From Adiantum capillus-veneris (taxonomy: Eukaryota > Streptophyta > Polypodiopsida > Polypodiales > Pteridaceae): a stretch of DNA of 64,000 bases. A program made the translations under genes and the position numbers. Of the stretch, positions 11,616-22,100 are shown piece after piece. Where the stretch lies: NCBI GenBank assembly GCA_014529385.2, contig CM043944.1:54226268-54290267 (forward strand). Reading direction: 5' to 3'. The stretch's first letter is position 1, and each line of letters starts with the position of its first letter. The notes under the pieces were generated by a model. That model was not told the origin of the DNA, did not search any database, and saw nothing but the letters and a program-made list of their open reading frames with translations.

Positions 11616-14141
11616 TGTGGGAGGATATTCCTCTATCGTCGGGATCTCCAAGCTTGTGTAAGCTGCGTTTCAATCTAGGGTAGACATGATTTCTGGGCTT
11701 AAGAGCTTTTTCTTGGTTCAAGTAGACTTAGTCCATTGTGTTCAAGCTCTTTGGTTAGGGAAAAGTCGAAACTATGTCCAAAACCGCAACCGTTTCGTCA
11801 CAATTCTCGCAAATTGTCGCTTTGGGACACCCCTGACTTCCTGATGAATTTTGAGGCCTTAAACGATGTTTTTTTCAAAATTGAACTAAAAGGTTGCCGT
11901 CGGCATGCATTCAATTCATGTTTTGCTCTAAGATCTGTAGAGTCGCTCTCAGGCTACGCTTTGATATAAAAACTTTTCCGATCCGATACCGTTTGTGAAA
12001 GTTATGGCCAAAACAGTGAAATGTAGTTTAAACTGGTCAAAATGAGTCCAAATTCAATTTTGAAAAAAGATTTGGGATCTCTGTGACACTGTGAACACTC
12101 CTGTATGGTCAAAAGTACAGTTGGGCCCTAAAAGTGGCCAAGAGACATCCTACGCGTAGTATGTCTATATGCTCAGAATTTAACAAAATTTGGTCTAGAT
12201 ACTCCCTTTAAGTCAAGCAACACAATGGTATGATTAGAGTTTCATTTGGACCTAAAAATGGCCTTGAGACATCCTACGCGTACTATGTCTTTTTGCTCAG
12301 AATGACTTGAAATTTTCACCCCAGCTTCTCCTTGATGTGCTGATGACAGTGGTGTGCTCATAGGTTGGTTTGGAGTCCTAAATCAAGTTGGAGACATCCT
12401 ATAGGTTGGTTTGGAGTCCTAAATCAAGTTGGAGACATCCTACACGTAGGATGTCTAACTGCTCAGATTTTGTCCAAACTTGCACTGTAGCTTCCCCTTG
12501 ATGTGCTAAACTCACAGCTATTTTTACTTTTTGATTCTGACACCTATAGGTTGGTCAAATGATCAAGAATCTGTTCCAGAAGCTTGATTTCTGTTATGAT
12601 GAATTCCCAAGTCAAATCAACTCCAAATTGGACTAAATTTGTCTAGGATGCTTGTATAAGGCTATACGATAGCATGGTATGGTCACAATAGAATTTTGGT
12701 TTCAGAATTATGGAGTAGACATCCTACGCGTAGGATGTCTTTTTGCTCAGAATGAACCCAAATTTGAACCACAGACTCTCCTTAAGGTGCTGATCACTGT
12801 GGTATGCTCAGAATTTTGTTTAGAGTCCAAAATCTCACAGAAGACATCCTACGCGTAGGATGTCTTTTTGGCCTGTTTGACCCCAGACTTGTCCCACAGC
12901 TTCCCCTTGATGTCAGTAACCCAGTGGTATGCTTAGATTTTGGTTTGGATTTCAAAAGTCCCAATTTTTAGCTGTTCTTGCCTTTTTCAACCAAAAGTGC
13001 TAAAGTCCGCTTTGAACCCAATTTTCTCACCCAAATGAGATGAAATTTATCACATGCACTCAATACAACATTTAGAACATGCCTTTGGAGTCATCCTATG
13101 GTTTGGTCTCAAAATTAGGCCTTGGACACAATTTGGGTAGGATGTATGGAAATTCTCGTCTTTTGGCTTTGATCTGTCAAAATTTGGTCAAATTTCCACT
13201 TTCTAGGTGAAAATAGGGTAAAACCTACCTTCTAAACACACTGATAACCTCAGATTTTCAAAATTTCCACCAGATCACCCTGTAGACATCCTACGCGTAG
13301 GATGTCTACTGCTGATTTTTTGAGACTGAAGTGTCCCTTATGCTTCCTTATGCTCTCAGCAAGTGCAAGTATGCTTCACAATTGCAAAAACATACAAAAA
13401 ACACTCAAATTAAGCCTTTTCTAAAATTTTACGTTTTCTGACTCTACCTTTTGGCTTTTGGTCAACAAAAATAGGGAAAAACATCCAAGTCAATATGTTA
13501 CTAGGGTAAAACCTACCCTTTGAACCCACTGGTGCAGTCAGAATTTTCAAATTTGGTCTCCAGAACCCCCTTGAGACATCCTACGCGTAGGATGTCTACG
13601 TTTACAGAATTGCAGGTTTTCTTCACAAAACCCTTGCAAATGCTCTTTTATATGCACAACATCAGTCAGTCATACAAAAATGTCCACAAAAACTTGTTTA
13701 ATGCATTTTTACCCTCAAAAGCACACTTTTCCGTGATTTCAAATGCAATCAAGCACTTTAGCAAATAATTCAGTGATGAATAGCTCTAGATCAGAATCGG
13801 ATCACTTACCTAAAGCTACTCCTACAAATCATATGGGGTTTTGCATCTATGAGTAGAAAAAACGCTTCACTGCCACACACGGACTAGTAAACGCTTTTAT
13901 CACCTCACAAATCACTCAACCACCAACAACTACTCTAATCCACAGATCCTAGCTAAACCTGTCTAGTCGCAGACCCTCGGCAAGACACATGCTTCCTGGC
14001 TATCCACTTGATCGCGGAATATCCTCTTCCGGATCCACTTAAGAAAAACGCTTTCTTTAGCCGAAACTAAATCAAGCAACCATCACATGAGTGTTAGTAG
14101 GAAACCTACTTAGGTCCTTGTGTCCCCGGCAACGGCGCCAA
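11616..14141 (-). repeat. Family A leader with array of 24-bp palindromes, copy 1
   Basis: Noncoding leader between the PBS and gag, on the element's minus strand. It contains seven copies of AGACATCCTACG followed by its own reverse complement: 12143-12166, 12267-12290, 12433-12456, 12717-12740, 12842-12865, 13284-13307 and 13574-13597. Copies 4-7 in this order are perfect; the first three have one or two changes. The first three, and the fourth and fifth, sit in about 120-125-bp repeat units with shared flanks (GCTCAGAATG, CCCCTTGATGTGCTGA). A 41-bp unit is locally duplicated (12360-12400 and 12401-12441). There is no convincing ORF. Confidence 0.85.
14122..14140 (-). other. Family A primer-binding site, tRNA-Asp type (copy 1)
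   Basis: On the minus strand TGGCGCCGTTGCCGGGGA follows the LTR end (CCAACA) by one base. This is the well-known plant PBS complementary to the 3' end of tRNA-Asp. It fixes the element's orientation: 5' LTR to the right, gag to the left. Confidence 0.88.
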
Positions 14142-16261
14142 TGTTGGACAGGAAGCGACTCACACACCCATGAAGTGCATGCAAACACTACCTAGATCAA
14201 TATAATGTCAATCGAGGACACAGATGACACGATAGGCACACAGAGGAAAAATCTTAACCTTGTGAGGCTGAGACCATCCTACACATACAGCACTCAGGAA
14301 GGCCAACTAAACCACAATCAAGAACCTCACTGCTCTCAACTACACCACCTAGCCACATACACACATACGAAAGGTAACTCACCTAATCATGCCAGATTCC
14401 TACGAAACTTAAGGAACACCATCCCCTCACTAGGATACACCTGTCCCTAAGGTTCTACACTCAAAATCCTCACTCGAAACCCATCTGCAGAAAACGCGTA
14501 GGATGACAGAGCTGAAATTTGAAAGTGCCTGAAACTGAAATTTATGAGTACCTATGAGTAACGTAAGTCGCCACGATTCTATAGACTACTAGCACGCAGA
14601 AAATAGACATCGTTTGATACACTTACGGCCACAAATAGCTCGTAGATACGTCGGCGTGTGCGCTTCGTCTTGCGTGGAATGCTTGGCGTTGTCCTGTAGC
14701 TCTCCTCGAGCATACAACAATGGTGCAGTCGGATCTCCAATGCGTTGAGCGGGCTGGGCGTAGCGAGAGGATGAAGCTCACGCTCACTCTCTTTCTCTCT
14801 CACACAGAGTAGACGACAACGCTAAAGTTTGATTATGAAAAGTCCTTTTACAAAATGACCTAGGTACCTTATATACTAAGGCTACCTTAGGTTTAACCAA
14901 AAATGGGGTTGAAAGGGTCAAATAGATTTGTATTCACAATCTGGAAGTGCCATTGCACCCCGGCTTCCGAAACTAGAATAACTACTCATTACAAATGACG
15001 TTTATATCCATAATCCGCAGCATTTAATAACTCGCAAAAGATAAGACTTTGGTACGAAACTTGAGTTATGTTGTGTTGTTGACCCAACGGTCAACAGAGC
15101 TCTCGCTCTTCGTAGCCGCTTCACGAGGATTTGCGTTCCCTGCCATGCTTCCATCCTCAAGCGCACGAAGCGTATCTCTTTTTCTCTCGTTCTCCTCCCC
15201 TTTTTTCCAAGGCAAAAGGGCAAACCTCCTTCTTGGAAAAAAAACCCCACTCAGCTTCCCTCTTTTCCTTTTTTCTTTCTCAATCAAACTTTTCTCTACC
15301 AATAGCGCCGGCGCTATTGCCTTTTGTAGCTTCCCTTAGTTTTTTTTTTTAACCTTCTTTTGTGGCCCTTAGTTTTGAAGCTCAACCTTCCTTTTTTCAA
15401 CTCCAGCCAACCCTTGCCTTTTTCATTTACAAAACAAAGGGATCTCCAACATTTGACTCACGTGCCGTCGGTGCCACATGTTCGGGTTCGCCTAGCACTC
15501 CTCTCGTCAAGTTTCCTTCTTTACACCTGGAGAAAATTTTCACATTCAAAATATTTTCCATCCTTTTACCGCAAGTCGCCCCCCTTGGAAAAAAATCAAG
15601 TCCGCCCCCTTTTGTCATGATTATCCGTCAACTTGAAGTGGACGCACGCCGATGTCCTTGACTCCGATTTAGATGCCGTCGACTCCGACTAGCATCACAT
15701 GCTGCATACTACCCACCAGACACTTGGCAAGCTCGAGAAAACATCAAATGGCATGTTTCCCAATGCGGTCCAACCGCCTCGAAACTGGCCCCTGACAAAA
15801 CTTGATTGTCCATAACTTTCCATCCAGAAGCCCGATTCTGAATCCGAAAAGACCAGCGTGCTCCACAACTCGAGCACTTCTCGTGTATCATTTCACACCC
15901 ACCTTGACCAACCACCTGTGCCCGCCCAATCCGGCGAGGATCTGCAAACGCATCCCACTTCAACTTGCCATATCTTGCACATCCGGGCTCCGTTTGATGA
16001 GCCGTCTGGATGAGATTCTAGAGAACCTCGTATACCACATTTCGGGACACATTTTCTGCATTTTGAACACCTTGATTTTCCGTCATCATTATCCCACTTT
16101 GGAGTTCCCCCTGGCCTAGAAAACCACTTTAAGCATACATTTCCTCTGCCACTCTCCTGCCTAGGGCCTTTATACCTGCTTTAGCCCTTTGCCATGCGCA
16201 TGCTAGCACCCTTTGCACTGCATAGCACACTTCCCAACGCAGACCAACTTTGGTTGCACCA
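14142..16261 (-). repeat. Family A LTR (about 2.1 kb), copy 1
   Basis: In plus orientation it runs from TGTTGGACAGG to GGTTGCACCA. The left end abuts the PBS. The right end abuts a polypurine-like tract (minus strand AAGGGGGTGGGCAATGA, 16262-16278). So it acts both as 5' LTR for family A and as 3' LTR for the B' unit to its right. From 15094 to 16261 it matches 18843-20019; from 14142 to 15093 it does not. The family A copy at 62574-64000 matches 14142-15567 throughout, so the join at 15094 is a family trait. Confidence 0.85.
14868..14875 (-). promoter_or_regulatory. TATA box candidate in family A LTR
   Basis: TATATAAG on the minus strand, conserved in copy 2 at 63300-63307. It lies in the part of the LTR not shared with 18277-20019, about 730 bp before the LTR end. 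A second TATAAA-like site near 16169-16174 (minus strand) lies only about 90 bp from the LTR start. I cannot tell which one sets the transcript start. Confidence 0.45.
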
Positions 16262-16438
16262 TCATTGCCCACCCCCTTGTTGAACATTCATGTTCAACCA
16301 CAAACAGGCTTATTGAACTAACAAAACTGCCACACCAAAACAAACTCATTGCACACCACAAAACCACCTAACATATGTACAAAACTTGGCATCTGTCACC
16401 CGCCACATTTGTCCATGTGGGTTGCCCAACCCCTTGCT

Positions 16439-17617
16439 TTACCTGCCATATCCACCTGGATCAAACACCTGGCATTGATCTCGTCCATCCACCTGTAACA
16501 TGCTCGCATAGTGCCACACCAAGGCATCTAGCCAACAATCCACATAAGTTGTTCTCGCCATGCTTCCATCACTCCAAGCATCCATAGGCACACTGTCCAC
16601 TTCCAAAAAAACACCACCAAAAGCATCACCACTCTCCGAGTGCACATCATCATTCACATTGAACATACCATGCCCTCCCTCCCAACCATATAAAGCGGAG
16701 GACTCCTCCACAGACTCCTCTAACTGGCGACATGCCCACTGCAATGCTGCACTCATAAGCATGGCTTTCACGACCCAATGGCACATCTCCCTTGTTGGCT
16801 TCACAACACCCATAGCCTGCTCTTCCTCTTCACCCATGGCCAAATGCACCTGTTTATCACCCAAAGACCTCTCTAACGGCATCATACCATCGCAGTCCAT
16901 GCCTGTGGCATTCTCAAACACCGTATCCTCATGCTCATCCAAACCAAGAGAGCCACATGGCTCCACCAATGCCTCTTTCAGACCATCCTCTTCAATCTGT
17001 TCACTTTCCACCTCCATGACAGCTTCCTCTTTGGCCAAGCTCCGTACCTGCTTCACTATCAAAACACACTGCACGGCCACTTTAACCAACATCACCATAA
17101 GCATGGTGCCACACAAAACCTTTTCATACATATCCTCAGCCCCAAGCTTGGGCACTTCCACTTGCTCTTTAGCCACATTGGCAACCATCACATCTTTATA
17201 TACCAAACTAGGTAGCTCTACCTGTACCATCTCAGGCTCACTAGAGTCCGTCTCTTCGCCATAGGATGTGGACCCGTCCTCTTCACATGTATCCCACAAA
17301 CTCGAGCTCAAACTCCCATCACCATCACTGCCATAGGCCGACTCTGCACCTGTATTCACATCCTTTAATAGCTCCAAAAAAGCTTGGCTACTGCCAACTT
17401 GGCTCTGCACACTCTCATCTTCCAAATCCAAGCTCTTGGTACCTACAACCTGGCCATAACCTGCCATCTTCTCGAGCAAAGACTCCACAAGAACAGGCTC
17501 TAGCTTCACTTGACACTTGGCATCTACCATCTTCGCTGCACACAGACTCTCTTGAACACATGGATCGCCCTTGTTGGCAAGCACATCCACCATTGGCCTT
17601 ACCTCAACAGGCTGCAT
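16439..17617 (-). CDS. 392-codon ORF of B', hydrophobic segment, unknown function
   Basis: An uninterrupted minus-strand ORF starting ATG (MQPVEVRPMVDVL). It is in the same frame as the gag segment just upstream, separated by one TGA (17623-17621) and one codon, so it may be the C-terminal part of a longer gag. It is strongly acidic, with E/D/S-rich runs. At about residues 165-190 there is a hydrophobic stretch (VLCGTMLMVMLVKVAVQC) followed by basic KQVRSLAK, which looks like a membrane segment. A second, weaker amphipathic stretch (HWVVKAMLMSAALQWACRQL) lies near residue 300. It ends 177 bp before the LTR at 16261, where env-like ORFs sit in some plant LTR elements. I recognise no family. 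It could equally be drifted gag. Confidence 0.55.
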   Translation of the reverse strand: MQPVEVRPMVDVLANKGDPCVQESLCAAKMVDAKCQVKLEPVLVESLLEKMAGYGQVVGTKSLDLEDESVQSQVGSSQAFLELLKDVNTGAESAYGSDGDGSLSSSLWDTCEEDGSTSYGEETDSSEPEMVQVELPSLVYKDVMVANVAKEQVEVPKLGAEDMYEKVLCGTMLMVMLVKVAVQCVLIVKQVRSLAKEEAVMEVESEQIEEDGLKEALVEPCGSLGLDEHEDTVFENATGMDCDGMMPLERSLGDKQVHLAMGEEEEQAMGVVKPTREMCHWVVKAMLMSAALQWACRQLEESVEESSALYGWEGGHGMFNVNDDVHSESGDAFGGVFLEVDSVPMDAWSDGSMARTTYVDCWLDALVWHYASMLQVDGRDQCQVFDPGGYGR

Positions 17618-17620
17618 ACT

Positions 17621-18213
17621 TCACATCATTGGCACCATCATCGACGGGCCCAAAGAACATCCTGCTGCTACAATAGGCGCATACTTTGCCGGCTTAAGCA
17701 AGCCGAGCTCCATCTTTCTTTTCATTTTCTTGCTCTTGACTTTGGACACTTGGACCGCTTCACCACAACTTTGCGGCTCTTCATCATCAACCTTCTCACA
17801 AACCACAGGATGCAGACACGCAAGAAACTTTTCCATCTTGAAGTAGTCGCCATTAACCACATGCGTAACAGCCACCAACTGCCTCTAGCAAGCTTCAAAC
17901 TCAGCCACAAAAACCTCAACATTGGCACTTATATCTTGCCGCAGGCCTTTAATCTGCGCTTCCACTTCATTCACCGACACGACCTTGCGAAACTGCAGGA
18001 GAAACCGCTGTTTAAAACCTATCCAAATCTGTTTGTCTGCTGCCTGTAGACCATCTAACCAAGCCTTCGCTTTTCCTCGTAGCACCAAGGGCACCTACGC
18101 ACCTTGTCATCATCACCTGTCATCTGCAATGACAGCAGGAACAACTCGAAATCTGCCAGCCAGTCGTCCGCATCCTCGCTTCCACTGAAGATCGGGCCAC
18201 TGCTTTGCCACAT
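17621..18213 (-). pseudogene. B' gag, frameshifted and with stops
   Basis: Starts at the ATG at 18213 (MWQSSGPIFSGSED) and reads DADDWLADFELF, then shifts frame near 18105. It continues PLVLRGKAKAWLDGL through ACLHPVVCEKVDDEEP. It aligns with the gag of element D (27538-28116: KEDVKDWIADFE, FPLALKGEAREWFEGL, DCLHPSVREKVDQEEP). This is the gypsy retrotransposon gag fold that forms virus-like particles. A TAG stop at about 17885 and a TGA at 17621 interrupt it; the frame then continues into the 392-codon ORF. No protease or pol follows. Confidence 0.8.
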
Positions 18214-18254
18214 CCTTGCTTCCAATCACATCACCGAGGAGCTATCAGTGCGCT

Positions 18255-18271
18255 CCTCAGTGGGGGCACCA
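18255..18271 (-). other. B/B' primer-binding site (putative)
   Basis: On the minus strand TGGTGCCCCCACTGAGG lies five bases after the proposed LTR end at 18277. It is 15/17 identical to the PBS position of element C (2196-2212). It differs from the tRNA-Asp site used by family A even though the two LTRs share their U3. The tRNA is not identified. Confidence 0.55.
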
Positions 18272-18276
18272 GAAGA

Positions 18277-20019
18277 TGGAGAGGGGGAATGGGGAACACA
18301 CCCGACACACACGCAACTGCCCCTATATAGCTCAGGGTATTCACAGCACCCCTCTCCTCTCGAAAACACCTTAAAAAAAAACAATTCACACTAGCAGGGC
18401 CTCGCCTACACTTCGCCCAACGCACAAACACTCTGCACAATCCTCGGACAGGGATCACAATGATCTTGCCCGCTTCTCGTACTTCCACAATTTAACACCT
18501 CTCTCTCTTTCTATCTCACACACACAGGGGGCCCAGGGGGGCGCACACGCTCACACACACCGGCACCACACACCCTGGAGATGAGCAAAGAAGAAAGGGG
18601 GGAAGGGGAGAAAGACGAGGCCAAAATCGACAATGACAGCTTCTCCTTCAAACCAAAAACCATGTACAAATTCCATGAATCGTGCTCAAGGCTACACCAT
18701 GGCCATCGCCGCTTCATACAGAGGGACAGACACCTCCCTCGACAAATCGAATCCGTCGGTACACGCCTCGACGAGAAAATTCACCTTTCGCTTCTCTCTG
18801 GCAGAGGCTACTTCTCCTAATAGCCCTCGCTCGCTTCTTCTCTACAGAGCTCTCGCTCTTCACAGCTATTTCACGACGATTTGCCTTCCTTGCCATGCTT
18901 CCATCTTCGAGCCCACGAAGCGTATCTCTTTTTCTCTCCTTCTCCTCCCCTTTTTTCCAAGGCAAAAGAGAAAACCTCCTTCTTCTAAAAAAAACCCTGC
19001 TCAGCTCCCCTCTTTTCCTTTTTTCTTTCTCAATCAAACTTTTCTCTACCAATAGCGCCGCCGCTATTGCCTTTTGTAGCTTCCCTTAGTTTCTTTTTTT
19101 AACCTTCTTTTGTGGCCCTTAGTTTTGAAGCTCAACCTTCCTTTTTTCGACTCCAGCCAACCCTTGCCTTTTTCATTTACAAAACAAAGGGATCTCCAAC
19201 ATTTGACTCACGTGCCCTCGGTGCCATGTGTTCGGGTTCGCCTAACACTCCTCTCGTCAAGTTTCCTTCTGCCAGCTTCACACTTGGAGAAATCTTCCGC
19301 ATTTAAAATATTTTCCATCCTTTTACCGCATGTCGCCCGCCTTGGAAACAAATCAAGTCCGCCCCCTTCTGTCGTGATTATCCGTCAACTTGAAGTGGGC
19401 GCACCCCGATGCCCTTGACTCCGATTCAGGTGCTGTCGACTCCGACTAGCATCACATGCTGCATACTATCCACCAGACACTTGGGGAGCTCGAGAAAACA
19501 CCAAATGGCGTGTTTTCCAATGCGGCCCAACCGCCTCGAAACTGGCCCCTGTCAAAACTTGATTATCCATAAGTTTCCATTCAGAAGCCCGATTCTCAAT
19601 CCGGAAAGACTCGGCGTGCTCCACAACTCGAGCACTTCCCGTGTATCATTTCACACCCACCTTGACCAACCACCTGTGCCCGCCCAATCCGGTGAGGATC
19701 TGCAGACGCATCGCACTTCAACTTGCCATATCTTGCACATCCGGGCTCCGTTTGACGAGCCGTCTGGACGAGCTTCTAGAGCACCTCGAATATCACATTT
19801 CGGGACACATTTTCTGCATTTTGAACACCTTGATTTTCCATCATCATTATCCCACTTTGGAGTTCCCCCTGGCCTAGAAAACCACTTTAAGCATATATTT
19901 CCGCTGCCACTCTCCTGCCTAGGGCCTTCATACCTGCCTTAGCCCTTTGCCATGCGCATGCTAGCACCCTTTGCACTGCATAGCACACTTCCCAACGCAG
20001 ACCAACTTTGGTTGCACCA
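18277..20019 (-). repeat. B LTR, shared between B pol and B' gag
   Basis: In plus orientation from TGGAGAGGGG to GGTTGCACCA, 1743 bp. Its right part (18843-20019) matches the family A LTR at 15094-16261; its left part is unrelated. To the right lies a polypurine tract (minus strand GTTGGGGGGACA, about 20033-20044) after B pol. To the left are a PBS and gag. It therefore serves as 3' LTR of one unit and 5' LTR of the next. The left limit rests on PBS spacing only. The short forward ORFs here are shadows. Confidence 0.75.
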
Positions 20020-21487
20020 ACGTCACATATTGTCCCCCCAACAAGCATGGAACACTTTCAAGTGTTTCATATGGATTTCTTGCTTCATCACTTGATTCTT
20101 GTCTCATAAGGCTTGAGCCTCTGACGCCATTGACTCTTGCCTTATGAATCTTTCCATCCAAGTACTTGAGTTGATAGCTTCCAGTATCATACATCGTATG
20201 CATCACAAAAGGACCTTCCCACTTTGCCTTGAACTTTGTTTGAAAGGTATTGTCCAAAGCACTATTATACCTCATAACCAACATGCCCTCACATAGCCCT
20301 TTTGCCTTTATCTTTTCATTGAATACATCAGTCCTTCTTCTTCCCAAGTCTTCATAGTATCTAATGGCACTTTATCTATCCAACAAGAGGCTATGCATAT
20401 ATGGCAGTCTCTCCTTTACATGCTCCTCCTCAACCAAACTATGCTTCAAAATGAACTCCAATGAAGGAAGCATCACATTAACTGGCATAACACTTTCTTC
20501 GCCATAAACCAAATGAAATGGAGTGAATCCCGTGGATGATTTTTGAGTCACTCTACATGCCCGCAATGCCCTCTCCAAATACATATCCCAATCTTTTCGA
20601 TACTCTTTTACAAGCTTGAACAACATCTTTTGCAAAACACCAGTGAATGTCTCCACCAATCCATTGCATTGTGGATGATAAGGAGTAGCATACCTATGTT
20701 TGATCTCCAATTTCTCACCAATTCAGTGATAAGGTCATTTCTAAACTCTTTCAATTGGTCACTTACAAGCTCCAATGGTACTCCAAATCTACAACATATG
20801 CAATCAAAGATAAAGTTGCATACATCTTTGCTTGTATCCCTTTTACTAGCCTTTGCTTTTGGCCGTCTTGTCATATAATCCGCTGCACTATATAGTGCTT
20901 CCCATTCCTAGTGCCTAGAAGAGGATCAATTCCCTCCGCACCCCACTTCTCAAAAGGTCCATAGCTTACAATATGTCTCAAAGGCTCGGGCATCAACTTC
21001 TATCCTGGTACATTTGGCATTCATGACAGCTTCTACATCAATGCACGACATCCCTATTCATACTTGGCAACGTAAGTTGAGTATTAAATGCTTTCCTTCT
21101 CGTAATTTCCACTTCAAAATGGCCTCCACGTCTTTCCTCATGACATGCTTTTAAGCAATAAATAATTTCATCATGGTAGAGAACTCTTGTCATAACACCA
21201 TCAGCCCCATTGTGATACATTTGCTCTCCAACCAAGATGTACCTCATAGCTCTTCGTGTGATTGCATGCCTTTGTGGAGAAGGCAACCCCTTTCTTGCAA
21301 AACCCGTTTGCAATACATGCTCTTCCTCATGGAGGGATTCCCTTCCAAAATACCTTGGCTCTCTAATTATCACTGCATGCACATCCTTTGTGAACACCTG
21401 TTCCACCAACTCATGAGTCCTTACATTCATGTTTTGGGGTACATGCCATATTTGAAAGGAAGCAAAAGACTTTAACAACTTTATCAC
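20020..21487 (-). pseudogene. B pol: integrase and C-terminal domain
   Basis: The minus strand encodes a gypsy integrase in several broken frames. The linker and zinc region is at 21487-21038 (CHEERRGGHFEVEI). The core is at 20874-20372, with ICCRFGVPLELVSD and then YATPYHPQCNGLVETF carrying the last acidic residue. The C-terminal domain is at 20347-19961 (KWEGPFVMHTMYDTGSYQL) and its open frame runs into the LTR. It has several stops and frameshifts, so it is dead. It is homologous to element C integrase but clearly diverged. Confidence 0.85.
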
Positions 21488-21496
21488 TTTGAAAAA

Positions 21497-22100
21497 CTAA
21501 CCCTTCATGCCTTCTTGATTCACCTTCCATGTACCTTGAACTTGCCGCACAATGAACATACCATCACCTTTGATTAAAAGCCTCCTTACATGCCTTTTGA
21601 CACATTCTTCCAAGCCCAAACAGAGGCTTGCATACTCAGCCTCATTATTACTTTTTACATCCACTACTTGGCTTCCAAACCAGCATTCAATGCCATCTTT
21701 ATCGACAAATACATAACCAATATTGCCCTTATTAATGGGTGAAAGCATGTTAACCTGTCATGCTTTTTTATGTCCCGGACAATGCTAACTAGCATAATTT
21801 TGACATATGCTAACTAGTACAATAACTTGAGCTACATCTCCAAGATCTATGACATATGATATATCAATAGAAAGCACTTGAAACAAGGAATCCAAATGTA
21901 CAACCTCCGACAAATTTTGATATTATTTGTAAAAAATTTACCGGACACCCAACTTTTTGAAGATGTGCTAACTTGAAACTACTAACTAGCACAAAAAGCG
22001 CGACAGGTTAACATGCTTTCACCCTAATGCTCCTCTTGAAAGCCCCATAAAAGTATAAGGTACCCTCTACATCCTGAAGCTCCGCATGCATAGTTAGACT
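21497..22100 (-). pseudogene. B pol: RNase H, split by a MITE
   Basis: The minus strand reads LYFYGAFKRSI (22029-22080), is interrupted by 21737-22024, and resumes NKGNIGYVFVDKDG, SNNEAEYASL and LLIKGDGMFIVRQV (21736-21497). These are the RNase H acidic motifs of gypsy pol. Removing the insert and one copy of TAAT rejoins GAFKRSI to NKGNIG in frame, which supports both the domain call and the insert ends. Confidence 0.82.
21737..22024. mobile_element. 288-bp MITE-like element with 23-bp perfect terminal inverted repeats
   Basis: Left end GGGTGAAAGCATG... (21737-21759) and right end ...CATGCTTTCACCC (22002-22024) are perfect reverse complements over 23 bp. TAAT flanks both sides (21733-21736 and 22025-22028). 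The interior is AT-rich and noncoding with repeated TGCTAACTAG-type motifs near both ends. A non-autonomous DNA transposon fits. The four-base flank and the GGGTGAAA end do not let me assign a superfamily. Only this copy is in the window. Confidence 0.8.

Noticed and set aside
12143-13597. CRISPR array
   Set aside because: Repeats are palindromic, unevenly spaced (about 85-420 bp), in a plant retroelement leader, with no cas genes.
14579-14803. 74-codon minus-strand ORF in the family A LTR, also at 63011-63235
   Set aside because: Same length in both copies, but these are recent copies of one LTR. It could be an upstream ORF in the transcript; I have no evidence for a product.
16560-17676. 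Plus-strand ORFs of 234 and 136 codons opposite the 392-codon ORF
   Set aside because: Rich in S, T, P and H as expected from the complement of an acidic protein. The minus-strand frame continues gag and is longer.
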